Source: Thermogutta terrifontis (GTDB lineage: Bacteria > Planctomycetota > Planctomycetia > Pirellulales > Thermoguttaceae). Taken from it: 64,000 bases of DNA. Position numbers and translations under genes: made by a program. Where the stretch lies: contig NZ_CP018477.1 in the NCBI RefSeq assembly GCF_002277955.1, forward strand, positions 1,550,001 through 1,614,000, in the 5' to 3' direction. Below, piece after piece: positions 45,345 to 57,303 of this stretch (its first letter is position 1; the number at the start of each line of letters is the position of its first letter). The notes below the pieces were generated by a model that saw only the letters and a list, made by a program, of their open reading frames with translations, was not told the DNA's origin and ran no database searches.

Positions 45345-45794
45345 TTATTTCTGCATAGGCACCAATTCGATTGTGATTTCATTTTGACCGGGCTTAACTT
45401 CCACCACCTTTTCCTTGGGGACCAGACCGGCGTACGGCGAGGGCTCCGGTTTGTCCTCGTAGGTCTCAGCCCCTTTGGAGACGGGAATATAGGAGACCTC
45501 GTGTTTGCCTACCACGGCACCGTCACCGTCGGCATACGTGCTGAGGACAAACGTCCCGTCGCTTTTGACTTCTCCTGTGGCCGGTTTGCCGAGTGAGCCT
45601 TCTTTGGCGCCGGGAACCTCGATCGGACGGAAGCGGATGCCGCCACTTGTCACCGGCTGGCCATTGTAAATCACCTTACCACGGACAGGCGCCACCTTGT
45701 ACTCGGCTCCAGATTTTCGTCCACAACCGGCCAAAATCAGAAGGCCAGTCGCCACGGACAGCACACATACAACTGCCAGTGATCGCACTTTCAT
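45345..45794 (-). CDS. Small lipoprotein with carboxypeptidase-regulatory-like fold
   Basis: A 149-residue lipoprotein: hydrophobic leader ending LLILAGCG (lipobox Cys), then VRGKVIYNGQPVTSGGIRFRP and a late EVKPGQNEITIELVP, the pattern of the transthyretin-like small lipoproteins common in planctomycetes. Start 45794 has AGGAG 8 bp upstream; a GTG at 45803 is too close to it. It lies downstream of a DUF1559 gene on the same strand, a pairing typical of planctomycetes, and its partner's role is unknown. Confidence 0.75.
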   Translation of the reverse strand: MKVRSLAVVCVLSVATGLLILAGCGRKSGAEYKVAPVRGKVIYNGQPVTSGGIRFRPIEVPGAKEGSLGKPATGEVKSDGTFVLSTYADGDGAVVGKHEVSYIPVSKGAETYEDKPEPSPYAGLVPKEKVVEVKPGQNEITIELVPMQK

Positions 45795-46059
45795 CTCAGA
45801 CACTCCTCCCTACTGGGGCGATGGTGAGACCTTGACCTGATCAGCCTCTTTCGAAATTCAACTCGATTGAATATCTACCTTGGCGGTAAAGCTACCACAC
45901 CAGGGCGGGTTTGGCAACACGCCCTTTAAGGGAATGAGAAAGGCGGATGCAGGAGTGCACCCGCCCGTAACTGTCCGATCGATCAGTTCGACTGCGCGAT
46001 TGACCGTCTGGCGGAAATAATGCCAGGTCTCCGTTTGCTTTGCGAGTTGTTTCTAACCG

Positions 46060-47151
46060 TTACGGAACCTGAACCGGGTTACCGTCGTTGATGGCGGCCA
46101 GCCGCTCGTAGAGGACCGTGTCGATTGTCTCGGAGAGGAAATGCACGGAACCGTCACCAAACAGGAAATTAGCACCACCCGGATGCTTGCTGCCAAACGC
46201 GAAGTCCGAGAGGGTAATGTTTACGACGGGGGTGGTATCTTTGCTGTTGATCGGGGTGTACTGACCCGCGACACGAGCCCAGGAGGAGATCCGCCATTGA
46301 CCCGCCCAGTCGTTGTTACCACCTGCCCACAGCGGGAAAACGCGGTCGATCATCGTCCGGGTAACGTTCCCTGATTCCGATACTTCTCCGATCGCGATGA
46401 CATTGCTGGAACCGTCCGTAATGTCTGCGAAGGTTGTCACGTAATGGTAGTCGTTCGTCTGTGCCAGCCGGAACATGCCGTTCTGACCAGAAGCCCCGCT
46501 GGGCTGCGACCAGCTTGGACCACCACCCGTGGTCAATTGAACATACCAGGGGGTATCGCCACCCAGGCAGCAGCAGTAGTTGGATTTCCCGTAGCCGTTG
46601 TTGTCCTGCTTAGGCAGAACGTCGCTCGGGCAGATGTACACGCTGATGATGGTTTTAGCACCCTGATTGTTGGCACCGGTCGGATTACCGTGGTTGTTAC
46701 GAACCTGCGTCCACCAGTTGTAGGTGTCCGTGCTACGCACCGGGTGGCCAGTGGGTAATGCCGGGGAAACTCCCGGAATCTCCCGAATGGCCCCGTGTAC
46801 TTTGAGGTTGTCACCCCCGGGGATGTACACCAGGGCCGCACCGCCACTCACCAGCGTGTCGTACATCTGTTTCTGCTCCACGTAGGGGAGGATGTACGCA
46901 CCCCACGCGTAGTTGTCGTTGTCGTCGTCCGGCTGACCGATCGGAAATACGTTGTTCACATCGTGGAAATTGTGAATGGCCAGACCCAGTTGCTTGAGAT
47001 TGTTGGTGCACTGGCTCCGGCGCGCCGCTTCGCGTGCTGCCTGGACCGCCGGCAGCAGGAGGGCGATCAAGATCCCAATGATGGCGATCACCACAAGGAG
47101 CTCGACGAGCGTAAACCCTTTGCGTAATAAGAGTTGCGGAGACTTCGTCAT
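46060..47151 (-). CDS. DUF1559 protein with prepilin-type N-terminus (paralogue B)
   Basis: A 363-residue DUF1559 protein, the same length as paralogue A at 29147 and nearly identical in many blocks, including [29 protein letters not shown], and [18 protein letters not shown]. The N-terminus is [19 protein letters not shown]. Differences cluster in the middle (residues about 180-240) and near [22 protein letters not shown] 47151 has GGAGG upstream; the longer frame to 47253 runs through the leader repeats. A lipoprotein gene follows. Confidence 0.9.
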   Translation of the reverse strand: MTKSPQLLLRKGFTLVELLVVIAIIGILIALLLPAVQAAREAARRSQCTNNLKQLGLAIHNFHDVNNVFPIGQPDDDNDNYAWGAYILPYVEQKQMYDTLVSGGAALVYIPGGDNLKVHGAIREIPGVSPALPTGHPVRSTDTYNWWTQVRNNHGNPTGANNQGAKTIISVYICPSDVLPKQDNNGYGKSNYCCCLGGDTPWYVQLTTGGGPSWSQPSGASGQNGMFRLAQTNDYHYVTTFADITDGSSNVIAIGEVSESGNVTRTMIDRVFPLWAGGNNDWAGQWRISSWARVAGQYTPINSKDTTPVVNITLSDFAFGSKHPGGANFLFGDGSVHFLSETIDTVLYERLAAINDGNPVQVP

Positions 47152-47230
47152 GAAACTACCTCCATACCTCATGAGACAACCTGTACAAATACAAAGACGG
47201 CATGTCACCTGCGCGCAACGGGCCCACGAG

Positions 47231-47300
47231 GGCTTCCGGAGTGAGCTGCTCACGAGAAAGACGATGGCTTCCGGAGTGAGCTGCTCACGAGAAAGACGAT
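47231..47300. repeat. Tandem 35-bp duplication with internal palindrome
   Basis: Two exact 35-bp units (47231-47265 and 47266-47300) lie in the leader of DUF1559 gene B. Each contains the perfect palindrome GTGAGC-t-GCTCAC. This could be a duplicated operator. Confidence 0.6.
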
Positions 47301-47840
47301 CGTTCTTTCTGTTCCGTTTTGGGGGACTCGTTAGGCGTGAGCGAGCGGGTTTAACTGCTTCTAACGCTATTCTAGTTTATACTCTCCATGATGTAAACGG
47401 TTTGGCTCGCACAAAGTTCCGCGGGCCGAAGTAAAAAAGAATCGTCATAATACGTGCACTGTGCAATCATATAAGAAACATAGAATATTTCTCCTGATAA
47501 CTTGACATGAAGCGCGTTTTTGCGCATGACGCCATGTGATGAGTCAGTGGGCTCGTCTTGCTGCCGGAAGGTCAGTCCCAAGCAATTGGGCAGGTGAAGA
47601 TCAGTAGCTCACCACGGATTTGCACCAAACCTTACCAGCCTGGCTGGTTCGGTCTGCACTTCGGTGGCACATCCGACACACCGACTTGTCGATGCTCAGT
47701 ATGCATGTTTATTGAAAAAGCGTCTTCTTAATATGGCTCTGGCAATAAAACCGGGGCGCATTAACGCGCCAATTATCTTTCAATTTGTTTTACGGCGGCT
47801 AACGACACCACACCCGAGTGTAAGTAGCCCCGGCAGGCGA
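47301..47840. other. Intergenic region upstream of DUF1559 gene B
   Basis: About 540 bp, AT-richer than its surroundings, with no supportable gene. A small stem GGCGCA-ttaa-CGCGCC (47754-47771), followed on the minus strand by CCGGTTTTATT, may be a weak terminator of the leftward PQQ-like gene. Confidence 0.35.
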
Positions 47841-49175
47841 TTATTGAGCGTCGGCCGACAGGTCTGCACACACCAGTTCCTCGTCATTCCGGTTGAACAC
47901 GTGTCGGCCTGCGAAAGCCGGATGAGACCAGGTGACTCCCTCTCCCCGGGGAAGTTGTCCCCTGGTGGGACGCAGGAGCCGGGCACGCGAGATGATATCG
48001 ATACCCTGGGGGGACAAGCGTGCAATGATGAGTTCTCCCTGATCGTTGAACATCCACACGCGATCCGCCTGCTGGACCATGTGGAGCGTGCCCCACCGCA
48101 ACTGAGAGGTTAATGTGGTGTTTTCCCAAATTCGGTCTCCATTTTTGGCGTCCAGACAGCGAAATTGCCCGTAGCTGTCCACTCCGTAAATCCAGTTCAA
48201 TTCCAGAATCGGGCTGGACATCAGGCAGTGGAGGGCGTCAGTCTCAATTTCGTTCTTCCCCTTCCGCGCCCAAAGTTTCTTTACGGTCAAACGTTCTGGG
48301 TCGAGCTGAAGCATCAGCGACCCATCATCGAAACAACTGATGAACAGGCGACCGCTGGCAGGATCAAACACAGGCGAAATGATGGCGTCAATCCAACGAC
48401 GATGGGTGAAAGGGACCTCCCACAGGATTCGACCGGTGTGAGCTTCCAATCCGGCCAGGCGCTCGCCAGTCCACACGACAACCACATCGTGCTCTCCCTG
48501 GCGTATGGCAATGGGGGCGGAGTAGGACGCGTCGTCTTCCAGCGCGGTCCAGCGGACTTCTCCTGTCTTTCGATCCAGCGCGACAACACAACCCTCGCGA
48601 GCCCCGATCTGCACGATGAGCAAGTCACCCACCACCAATGGAGCGGCGGCCACGCCCCAGGTAGGCACACGGACCTCCCAGTCGACGCCTGGTATTTTCT
48701 TCCAAACCACTTTTCCCGTAGCCGCCTCCAAACATAGGAGATGGCCCATGGTCCCCAGCGCGTAGGCCAGACCCTCGTGAATTGTGACAGACGCGCGGGG
48801 GCCGGTCCGGTAGGTGACGTTTTTATAAGGGCATGGATAGGAAAATACCCAAAGAGGTCTTCCCGTGCGGACATCGAACGCCAATACGCGCTCCTGTTCT
48901 TCGGGTTCTGTGAGACGATCTGTCACAAAGACCCGGCCATCGGCCACCGTGGGTCCTGAATATCCACCGGATATTTTGGCCCGCCAGCGTAACTTGATTT
49001 CCGGGCCATCGAAACGATCGATAATCCCCGTTTCCCGCCAGACGCCATCCCGATTGGGACCCCGCCATTGAGGCCAGTCGTCTGCGTACACGCTTTTCAT
49101 CACGGCTGAAGGCAGTGCAGAAAGGCCAAGTCCGATCAGCGCCGTAAGAATAATGAAAAACCTCTGGGACATCAT
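47841..49175 (-). CDS. Secreted PQQ-like beta-propeller protein
   Basis: A 444-residue exported protein. A signal peptide (FFIILTALIGLGLSALPS) is followed by DWPQWRGPNRDG, the usual start of planctomycete outer-membrane-type PQQ propellers, and then repeated blades with Trp-containing turns such as TGRPLWVF, TGKVVWKK, TGEVRWTAL, TGRILWEVPF and NGDRIWE. True PQQ-dehydrogenase residues are not evident, so it is probably a binding or scaffold propeller related to BamB. Start 49175 has AAGGA upstream. Confidence 0.85.
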   Translation of the reverse strand: MMSQRFFIILTALIGLGLSALPSAVMKSVYADDWPQWRGPNRDGVWRETGIIDRFDGPEIKLRWRAKISGGYSGPTVADGRVFVTDRLTEPEEQERVLAFDVRTGRPLWVFSYPCPYKNVTYRTGPRASVTIHEGLAYALGTMGHLLCLEAATGKVVWKKIPGVDWEVRVPTWGVAAAPLVVGDLLIVQIGAREGCVVALDRKTGEVRWTALEDDASYSAPIAIRQGEHDVVVVWTGERLAGLEAHTGRILWEVPFTHRRWIDAIISPVFDPASGRLFISCFDDGSLMLQLDPERLTVKKLWARKGKNEIETDALHCLMSSPILELNWIYGVDSYGQFRCLDAKNGDRIWENTTLTSQLRWGTLHMVQQADRVWMFNDQGELIIARLSPQGIDIISRARLLRPTRGQLPRGEGVTWSHPAFAGRHVFNRNDEELVCADLSADAQ

Positions 49176-49458
49176 GCTATCGGTCCTTGCTCGGTGGCTC
49201 GTTTTCGCGAACCGTGCAACAGCGACAAGAACGAATTATGATAGATTACCGAGTGGTGAGAAGTCCCCAGGGGAGTTTGCCAGCCTTCGAGAGTTTCCGG
49301 GAAAGTGCGTTTCTCGCCTTGAAATCTGGCTTCCTGTCCTTTAGCGGTGGTGCAGCGGCTTCGGAACTAACCTGGCACAGGAAACGTGTTGGCCGGTGAG
49401 GATGGTCCTCCCGGCGTTCCGAGTGGTTCGTCCGATTTTACCAAAAGGAGGAGGACCG

Positions 49459-50295
49459 ATGACGCGCAAAGTTGTGTGGGGAGCGGTGGGCGCCGTGCTG
49501 GTCATGGCGCTGACCGCCGAGGTGGCGAGTGCCGGGCTGTTTCGCCCGGGTCCAGGGCTTTTGGCCAGGCTGCGTTGTCGCCGGGTGAATCCCGCCGTCC
49601 TGGCACTGCAGGAGGAGCGAGCCAAAGCCGAACAAGCGAAGAAAGAGGCAGAAGAGGCTAAGGCCGCCGCGGAAGCCGCGAAGCGAGAGGCTGAGGCCGT
49701 GAAAGCCGCCGTGGAAAAGGCTCTCGCGTCGGTTCGTGAGGAAGCCGCCAAGGCCCTTGAAAAGATTCGGCAGGAGACGGAAGCTGCTCTGAAGGCGAAA
49801 GCGGAGGCGGAGACTGCGTCTGCCAAAGCTAAGGCCGACGTTGCAGCAGCCGATCAGGCCAAAGCCGAAGCCGAAAAGATGAAGGCAGAGGCTGCCAAGA
49901 TGATGGCAGAGGCCAAGGCCCTCATGGATCAGGCTAGGGCCGAGATGGCAAAAGTGGAAGCCGCCAAGGCCGACCTAGCCAAAGCTCAGCAGGCGCTGCA
50001 AGCAGAGCAGCAGAAGCTCGAAACGGCCCAGGCCGATTTGGCCAAGGAAAAGGCGGCGGTGGAGAAGGCGCGTCAGGAGGCCGAGGCCCTGAAGGCCGAA
50101 GCCGAAAAGGCCAAAGCGGAGGCTGAAAAGAAGTCGGAGTCAGCCGCTCCCAGCCAGGCCGCCCCATCTGCCAATGAATCGGGGAGCCCAGCTCAGCCCG
50201 CTCAGTCGGCCGAAAACGTCTCCGGCGCCGAAGCTGGCTCTGCGGGGGCTTCGGCGCAGGATTCGCCCGCCCCTTCAGCGGCCAGCAGCCCGTGA
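49459..50295 (+). CDS. Exported Ala/Glu/Lys-rich coiled-coil protein
   Basis: A 278-residue protein with signal peptide VVWGAVGAVLVMALTAEVASA, a short basic segment, and then about 170 residues of almost unbroken heptad-type helix rich in Ala, Glu and Lys (for example AKAEAEKAKAEAEKK). The end is Ser/Ala/Pro rich. Low complexity makes homology unreliable; a structural role in the envelope is a guess. GGAGGAGGA precedes the start and a strong terminator follows. Confidence 0.7.
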   Translation: MTRKVVWGAVGAVLVMALTAEVASAGLFRPGPGLLARLRCRRVNPAVLALQEERAKAEQAKKEAEEAKAAAEAAKREAEAVKAAVEKALASVREEAAKALEKIRQETEAALKAKAEAETASAKAKADVAAADQAKAEAEKMKAEAAKMMAEAKALMDQARAEMAKVEAAKADLAKAQQALQAEQQKLETAQADLAKEKAAVEKARQEAEALKAEAEKAKAEAEKKSESAAPSQAAPSANESGSPAQPAQSAENVSGAEAGSAGASAQDSPAPSAASSP

Positions 50296-50343
50296 GTCCA
50301 GCACCTGTGTAAAAGCCGCCTGAAGGCGGGAGTTTCCCGCAGG

Positions 50344-50376
50344 CCCGGTGGAGCCGCGAACTCCACCGGGTTTTTT
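50344..50376 (+). terminator. Terminator of the coiled-coil gene
   Basis: Stem CCCGGTGGAG/CTCCACCGGG with a 7-nt loop followed by TTTTTTG. Classic intrinsic terminator 50 bp after the stop. Confidence 0.85.
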
Positions 50377-50538
50377 GTTGCGCCGATACGTACTCCCCAA
50401 AAGGCGGCCGGGAAAAGAAAGCGGTTTTCAAAAGAGGCTGGATATTTCATCCTGGCCTGATATATTCAAACGAATCACTCCAGTCTCGAAGATTGTGATG
50501 AAGAAAGAGAACACTGCGGATTATCGAAGGGTTTTGCC

Positions 50539-51408
50539 ATGCGGTTAGTTTCCTACGTCTCACCCGAGGGGCCTCGGGCAGCGATTGTCCGTGATGGCGA
50601 GATTGTGGATCTCCATCAAAATGAACCGGCTCTGCCCACGGATCTTGGCGCGGTTCTTGCCATGGGAGAAGATGCCTGGTCGTTTCTCAGAAGGGTGGAG
50701 GACCAGGGAAAGGCTCTTGGCGAAACCGTGCGGCTAACAGCCCCCATTCCCAAACCCCGAAAAGTTATCTGTGTGGGTCTCAACTACGCGGACCACGCTG
50801 CCGAGACGGGCGCCACACCGCCGCCCGAGCCCGTCATCTTCAATAAGTTTCCCACCACCATCATCGGGCCAGAGGAAGCCATCCATCTGCCCAGCGACTC
50901 CCGCGAGGTCGACTATGAGGCAGAACTGGTCGTCGTTATCGGGCGGAGTGGCCGTCGGATTCCAGAACAGGAGGCCATGAATTATGTGGCGGGGTACATG
51001 TGTGGCAATGACGTGTCGGCACGGGACTGGCAACTCAAAAAGCCGGGGGGCCAGTGGCTGCTCGGCAAATCCTTTGACACGTTCGCTCCCACCGGACCGC
51101 ACCTGGTGACCAAGGACGAAATCGAGAATCCGCACGACCTGGGCATTCGGCTCATTCTCAATGGAAACGTCATGCAGGACTCGCGGACGAGCCAGTTCAT
51201 TTTTTCGATTCCGCGGCTTATCGCGTACGTGTCCCGTGTCTGCACTCTGGAGCCCGGCGACCTCATCTTCACGGGGACCCCCGGCGGTGTTGGCTTTACG
51301 AGAAATCCCCCCGTCTTTTTAAGGGCGGGCGATGTTGTGGAGGTGGAGATCGAAGGGATCGGCAAGCTGAGCAACCCGGTGGTGGCAAGTCGACTGGCAG
51401 ACGCGTGA
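50539..51408 (+). CDS. Fumarylacetoacetate hydrolase family protein
   Basis: A 289-residue FAH-family enzyme. The conserved core includes KVICVGLNYADHAAE, PVIFNKFPTTIIGPEE, the metal-binding VDYEAELVVVIGR (Glu residues), GNDVSARDWQ, KSFDTFAPTGPHLVT, and ILEPGDLIFTGTPGGVG-like TLEPGDLIFTGTPGG. Members hydrolyse, decarboxylate or isomerise 2-oxo acids; the substrate cannot be told from sequence. Its end adjoins a decayed glycosyltransferase on the other strand. Confidence 0.85.
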   Translation: MRLVSYVSPEGPRAAIVRDGEIVDLHQNEPALPTDLGAVLAMGEDAWSFLRRVEDQGKALGETVRLTAPIPKPRKVICVGLNYADHAAETGATPPPEPVIFNKFPTTIIGPEEAIHLPSDSREVDYEAELVVVIGRSGRRIPEQEAMNYVAGYMCGNDVSARDWQLKKPGGQWLLGKSFDTFAPTGPHLVTKDEIENPHDLGIRLILNGNVMQDSRTSQFIFSIPRLIAYVSRVCTLEPGDLIFTGTPGGVGFTRNPPVFLRAGDVVEVEIEGIGKLSNPVVASRLADA

Positions 51409-52192
51409 TGGCCGCAGCCGCCGCTGATACTCCGATCTCCGTTTACCCAATTCGCGAAGCCCTCGGAGCTCGGGTTTTGCGTTCTGCCCAATCTCGCCGA
51501 CGAATTCCACGTGGGGTTGTGACAGGAGCGGCTCGATGCATTCTCGGAAATACTGCAAATCGGCCTTGTCCACCTTGGCGGCGATCTTGATTTTCATGCC
51601 TGCGCGCCGGGCGATCTCAATCGCGCGATCTGGTCGTTTCTCCGGAGAAATTCGCCCCAGAAAGGCCACATAGTCCCCCTTCGGATTCGGATTGAAGAGG
51701 CACACGTCTGCAGGCAGACCATGGTAAACCGTGCCTACCCAATTCGCGAACGGTATTGGCCGCCGCTGATCGTTCGAGATGGAAACCACCGGCATGTGCT
51801 GAAATTCCCAGAAAAACGGTTTCAAATCGGAAAGATCCAGGCGGCCGTGAAGCGTGGTCACGGTCTTGTGGGCGATATCGCGGAACAGGGGGAAGTGGAT
51901 TAAATCGACATGAAAATGCAGGATGTCGAACTCGCTGGCTCGCTGCCGCACACGCTCCAGTTGCATGAGCATGTACGGAAGAGGTTCCTTGACTCGTGGA
52001 TTCAAGCGAATGGCACGATCAATGCAGGGGACGAGTTCTGCCGATGTGACGGAGTCGCCGCTGGCGAAGAGCGTCACTTCGTGACCCTGCCGGACGAGTT
52101 CTTCTGTCAGATGTCACAACGCCCTCTGGGGGGCCGCCATAGAGTCGCAATGAGGCATTTGAAAACCTGGGTGGAATGCCACGGATCACGCA
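51409..52192 (-). pseudogene. Decayed family 4 glycosyltransferase
   Basis: The minus strand from 52077 reads a GT4-type protein (VTLFASGDS, FDILHFHVD, TLHGRLDLSDL, GTVYHGLPADV, YVAFLGRISPEKRPDRAIEIARRAG, HVEFVGEIGQ). Upstream, LTEELVRQGHE joins this in one frame but the preceding LYGGPPEGVVTSD lies in another, so a frameshift breaks the N-terminus. After GEIGQNAKPEL the family sequence ends and about 130 residues, including the GT4 C-terminal Glu region, are missing; the frame runs into the FAH gene. This is a nonfunctional remnant. Confidence 0.7.
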
Positions 52193-52278
52193 CACAAATT
52201 TCCCTGCTATCGCGTTAGCACGCACGAGGTGAAGAATCTATGGACGTTACACATCTCCTTCCCGTTTGTGAGAAAATC

Positions 52279-52319
52279 GAAAAAAAGCGGGCACTGCCAT
52301 TTTCGCAGTCCCCAGTGCC
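52279..52319 (-). terminator. Terminator downstream of acs
   Basis: On the minus strand the stem GGCACTG/CAGTGCC is followed by CGCTTTTTTT. It lies about 110 bp after the acs stop. Confidence 0.55.
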
Positions 52320-52429
52320 AAAATGACCACCTCATGGGCTCCCGATGTCGCCGTTACGCCGGGAGCTGGAAACACCCTTAGAGGGAGGACCCTCATTCCC
52401 GGACCGGTTTGTCCTGGGCGGACGGCCCA

Positions 52430-54379
<1,950 letters not shown>

Positions 54380-54740
54380 GAGCAACACCTCCCTTCCGCG
54401 TTGGTTCGGAAGATAGAACGAGAATTGGACACCACCACGCTAATCAATTCCGCTTGATTCTAGAAGTGGAGAAAACGGCTGTCAATAATGGTGCCCACTG
54501 AGACATTTCCCCTTTTCCTTTCGCGTTCACAGTATCCCACGTAGTTTTTTCAAAAATGGCAGTGGTTTGGTGGTATCCGCTTCAAGAGGGGATTGCCATA
54601 GGTATTTCGGTTTAGCACAATAGCACCATCCGTGGTTCGTGGGCCGGCCTTTTCCCGGTTACGGGGTAAAAGCGACTCGGCGATCTGTTATGGCCCATCA
54701 GCATGCTGACAAAGTTAACAAAGGAGTCGAGGAACTGACC
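54380..54740. promoter_or_regulatory. Divergent promoter region
   Basis: The 360 bp between acs and the isomerase gene has no gene or clear repeat. Both promoters must be here; I could not assign them. Confidence 0.3.
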
Positions 54741-55760
54741 ATGGCAACGGGCGTGCATCCCCAGGTGATTCTTTCCGGGTTTGCCGATGAGGCGGCGATC
54801 AACAAGACTGCCATCGAGCAATTTGTCGCGTTCGCAGCTCTCGGGTTGTCTTATTACAGCATTCGTTTCATCGATGTGGGGCAGGGCGTGAAGAACGTCA
54901 TGAAGCTGACGCCCGATGAGGTTAAGCTGGTGTGTCAACTGCAAAAGGATTACGGGCTGCAGGTGTCCTCGCTCGGCTCTCCCATCGGCAAGATCAAGCT
55001 GAAGGATGTGGAGGATGGAACGAAAAACGTCTACATCCCGTTTGACAAGTATCTGCAGGAAGATGTCCGCCGGGCATGCGAACTGGCCCAAACCTTCGGG
55101 ACAAAGCTCATCCGCGGCTTTTCTTTCTACCATCCCAAAGGCGAGGATCCCAGACCCTACCTCAGTGAAGTCATCGATCGATTGGGCCGGATTGCCGACG
55201 TGTGTCGCGACGCCGGGCTGATTTTTGGCCTGGAGGTCGAGGCCAATCTGGTCGGCCAAAATGGGTATCTGCTTGCGGAAATCTATCAGAAGTTGCAGCA
55301 CCCCTCGCTGGTTCTCGTTTTTGATGGGGCCAATCTTGTGGTGCAGGGATACACGGCCGCGGAGATCTACGATCAGTACCTGGCCATGAAGCCGGGTCTC
55401 GGATGGATGCACATCAAGGACTATCGGCGTCCCCAACGCGACGCCAAAGGGGGACACGTGGACGAGGACATGCTCAAAAACTTCGTTCCCGTTCACCTGG
55501 GCGATAGCGGTCATGAGGTCATTCTGCGAGATTTCGCTTCCTACATCCCCGAGCTGGAGACGCGGCTTCGCGCGTTCGGTGTTCCGGGGGTCTTCCTGGA
55601 TTTGGAGCCGCACGTGAAAGGGGGCGGCCAGTTCGGTGGATTCAGTGGACCAGATGGCATGGGCGTCGCCTTGCGAAGTCTCTGCCGACTTCTCGACTAT
55701 GTAGGAATCGGCTACCACCTCCGCGATTTCGAGGACATTCGGGCCGCAAGAGGATTCTGA
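54741..55760 (+). CDS. Sugar phosphate isomerase/epimerase-like TIM-barrel protein
   Basis: A 339-residue AP-endonuclease-2-like TIM barrel. Recognisable stretches are GFADEAAINKTAIEQFVAFAALGLSYYSIRFID, VSSLGSPIGKI, KLIRGFSFYHP, GLIFGLEVEANLVGQNG, LVLVFDGANLV, LGWMHIKDYRR and PGVFLDLEPHVKGGG, with metal-binding Glu, Asp and His at the strand ends. The family includes xylose-isomerase-like and inosose dehydratase-type enzymes and is abundant in planctomycetes. I use ATG 54741; longer starts at 54690 and 54639 are possible. Substrate unknown. Confidence 0.78.
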   Translation: MATGVHPQVILSGFADEAAINKTAIEQFVAFAALGLSYYSIRFIDVGQGVKNVMKLTPDEVKLVCQLQKDYGLQVSSLGSPIGKIKLKDVEDGTKNVYIPFDKYLQEDVRRACELAQTFGTKLIRGFSFYHPKGEDPRPYLSEVIDRLGRIADVCRDAGLIFGLEVEANLVGQNGYLLAEIYQKLQHPSLVLVFDGANLVVQGYTAAEIYDQYLAMKPGLGWMHIKDYRRPQRDAKGGHVDEDMLKNFVPVHLGDSGHEVILRDFASYIPELETRLRAFGVPGVFLDLEPHVKGGGQFGGFSGPDGMGVALRSLCRLLDYVGIGYHLRDFEDIRAARGF

Positions 55761-55938
55761 CGGTCTCCGCGGACGAGGACTCAGAAGGCCCGCGCAAAAG
55801 TCCGGAGGAAAGACTTTTTCAACCCGCAATTTGGGTGGCCAGGTTATTTATGATGGCCGGGCAGCAAAGTCTGTTGACGTTGCGGGTGCTTGACCGACTC
55901 CTCAAAGGGCGGTTGGACGGCGGATGGAAAAAATAGAG

Positions 55939-55972
55939 AAGGCGTCAAACGGGGGAACCGCTTGACGCCTTG
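55939..55972 (-). terminator. Terminator of the TPR gene
   Basis: On the minus strand the stem AAGGCGTCAAGCGG/CCGTTTGACGCCTT is followed by CTCTATTTTTTCC. It lies 44 bp after the stop of the leftward TPR gene. Confidence 0.65.
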
Positions 55973-56015
55973 TGTTATTTCCTCGACTTTGGAGAGCCGT
56001 GCCTGTCGGCAAGGT

Positions 56016-56765
56016 TCAGGTGGCGAATGGATTTTCGTTGGCAGGAGGTTGTGCCGGCTGCTGAGGAGCCGGTTGAGGCGCTGGCTGGGGTTGCGGCGGT
56101 GCGGCCGGAGCGGGCTCCGTGCTGAAGGGATTCTCCTGCGCCGGGGCCGGTGGTGCAGGCGGCTGCTGAGGAGCGGGCGCAGGCGGCGTCGCCGCGGGAG
56201 GCTGGGCCGGCGGTTGAGCAGGAGCCGTGGCTGGCGGTTGAGCGGGGGCTTCAGCGGGTGTGCTCGGGGCCGGTGAGGTCACTTCGGGGATTCCCACCGG
56301 AGGAGTTGATCGGTCAAGCACCCGGGCCTCTTCCCGTCGCAGCTCTTCGTAGCGGGCCCGTCGCTGCTTTTCCAGCTCGACCATCACCGCCAATCGGGCC
56401 TGTGTCCGGTATTCCTCGATGAGGAGTCGCTGGCGTCCCTGAATCCGTTCCAAAGCCCGACTGACATTGAAGAACTTTGTGGCGGATTTCATCTCCAGCT
56501 CGGCCCCTTTTTTGAAATCCTCCTTCGCCTCATCCTCTCGACCCAACTGGAGATAGGTCAGGCCCCGAAAATAATAACAGCGGGGGTCGTCACTGCCATT
56601 TTCGATAGCGGCATTGAAATCTTCGAACGCGCCGGAGTAGTCTCTGGCAAAAAACTTATGAACGCCTTGACCATAGAACTGACTGAGAATGCTGTCCTGT
56701 GCCATCAATGAGGCAGCACCGACAGCAACCCCTGCCGCGAGGACGCAAAGGATTGTCCGCAACAT
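56016..56765 (-). CDS. Exported TPR protein with Pro/Ala/Gln-rich tail
   Basis: A 249-residue protein. A signal peptide (LRTILCVLAAGVAVGAASLMA) is followed by a TPR pair (GVHKFFARDYSGAFEDFNAA, YYFRGLTYLQLGREDEAKED), a helical coiled region, and a 100-residue Pro/Ala/Gln tail with NPF repeats (ENPFSTE, ENPFAT). Start 56765 has GGGAG upstream. Probably an envelope scaffold; function unknown. Confidence 0.72.
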   Translation of the reverse strand: MLRTILCVLAAGVAVGAASLMAQDSILSQFYGQGVHKFFARDYSGAFEDFNAAIENGSDDPRCYYFRGLTYLQLGREDEAKEDFKKGAELEMKSATKFFNVSRALERIQGRQRLLIEEYRTQARLAVMVELEKQRRARYEELRREEARVLDRSTPPVGIPEVTSPAPSTPAEAPAQPPATAPAQPPAQPPAATPPAPAPQQPPAPPAPAQENPFSTEPAPAAPPQPQPAPQPAPQQPAQPPANENPFAT

Positions 56766-57303
56766 TGAGCTTACTCCCGAGGCAGAATGTTTCCCACAAT
56801 TGACCGGTGCTAAAAGCCGACGTCCCGTGCCAACAAGTTTCCCCTCACTTTCTTCCCAAGCCAACCAACTGCGCCCGCTCGGGTGATGTCAAAGCATTCC
56901 ATCCACCCGTTGTCATCGGGGAAAAGGCCCAACCTGCGCCGCCGGTCTAATGGCCATCGTAATTAGGAAAATAGGGCCTTTCAAGTGTCTCCCGATGTCT
57001 GCACAGTCTTGGAAGAAAGGACAACGCGGATAGGATAATCCTATCGAAGCAAGATTGCAAGCACCGGCAGCCTGCGATCTTGGTTCTGTGTGAAAATGGA
57101 TTCAAGCAACCCGCATCGGGCAACGTCTGCGTGCCAAGGGAGATTCTGTTACCATAAGACAAAACGGAGGACCGACGCGGCCTAAATCTGTCATGTCGAA
57201 GAACATCGAGGAAGAATATATTTTTGATTGCGCGCTATTTGGTAATACTTGAAACGTTGTCCCGGCGAGAACTGCGGATGGCAACGGAGGCGTTCAAGAT
57301 ATT
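56766..57303. other. Divergent intergenic region
   Basis: About 540 bp with no supportable gene. The GGAGG 13 bp before the next start is distant, so the start of rdgB is slightly uncertain. Confidence 0.3.

Noticed and set aside
54612-55829. 405-codon open frame on the minus strand
   Set aside because: Antisense to the isomerase gene, which has clear family motifs.
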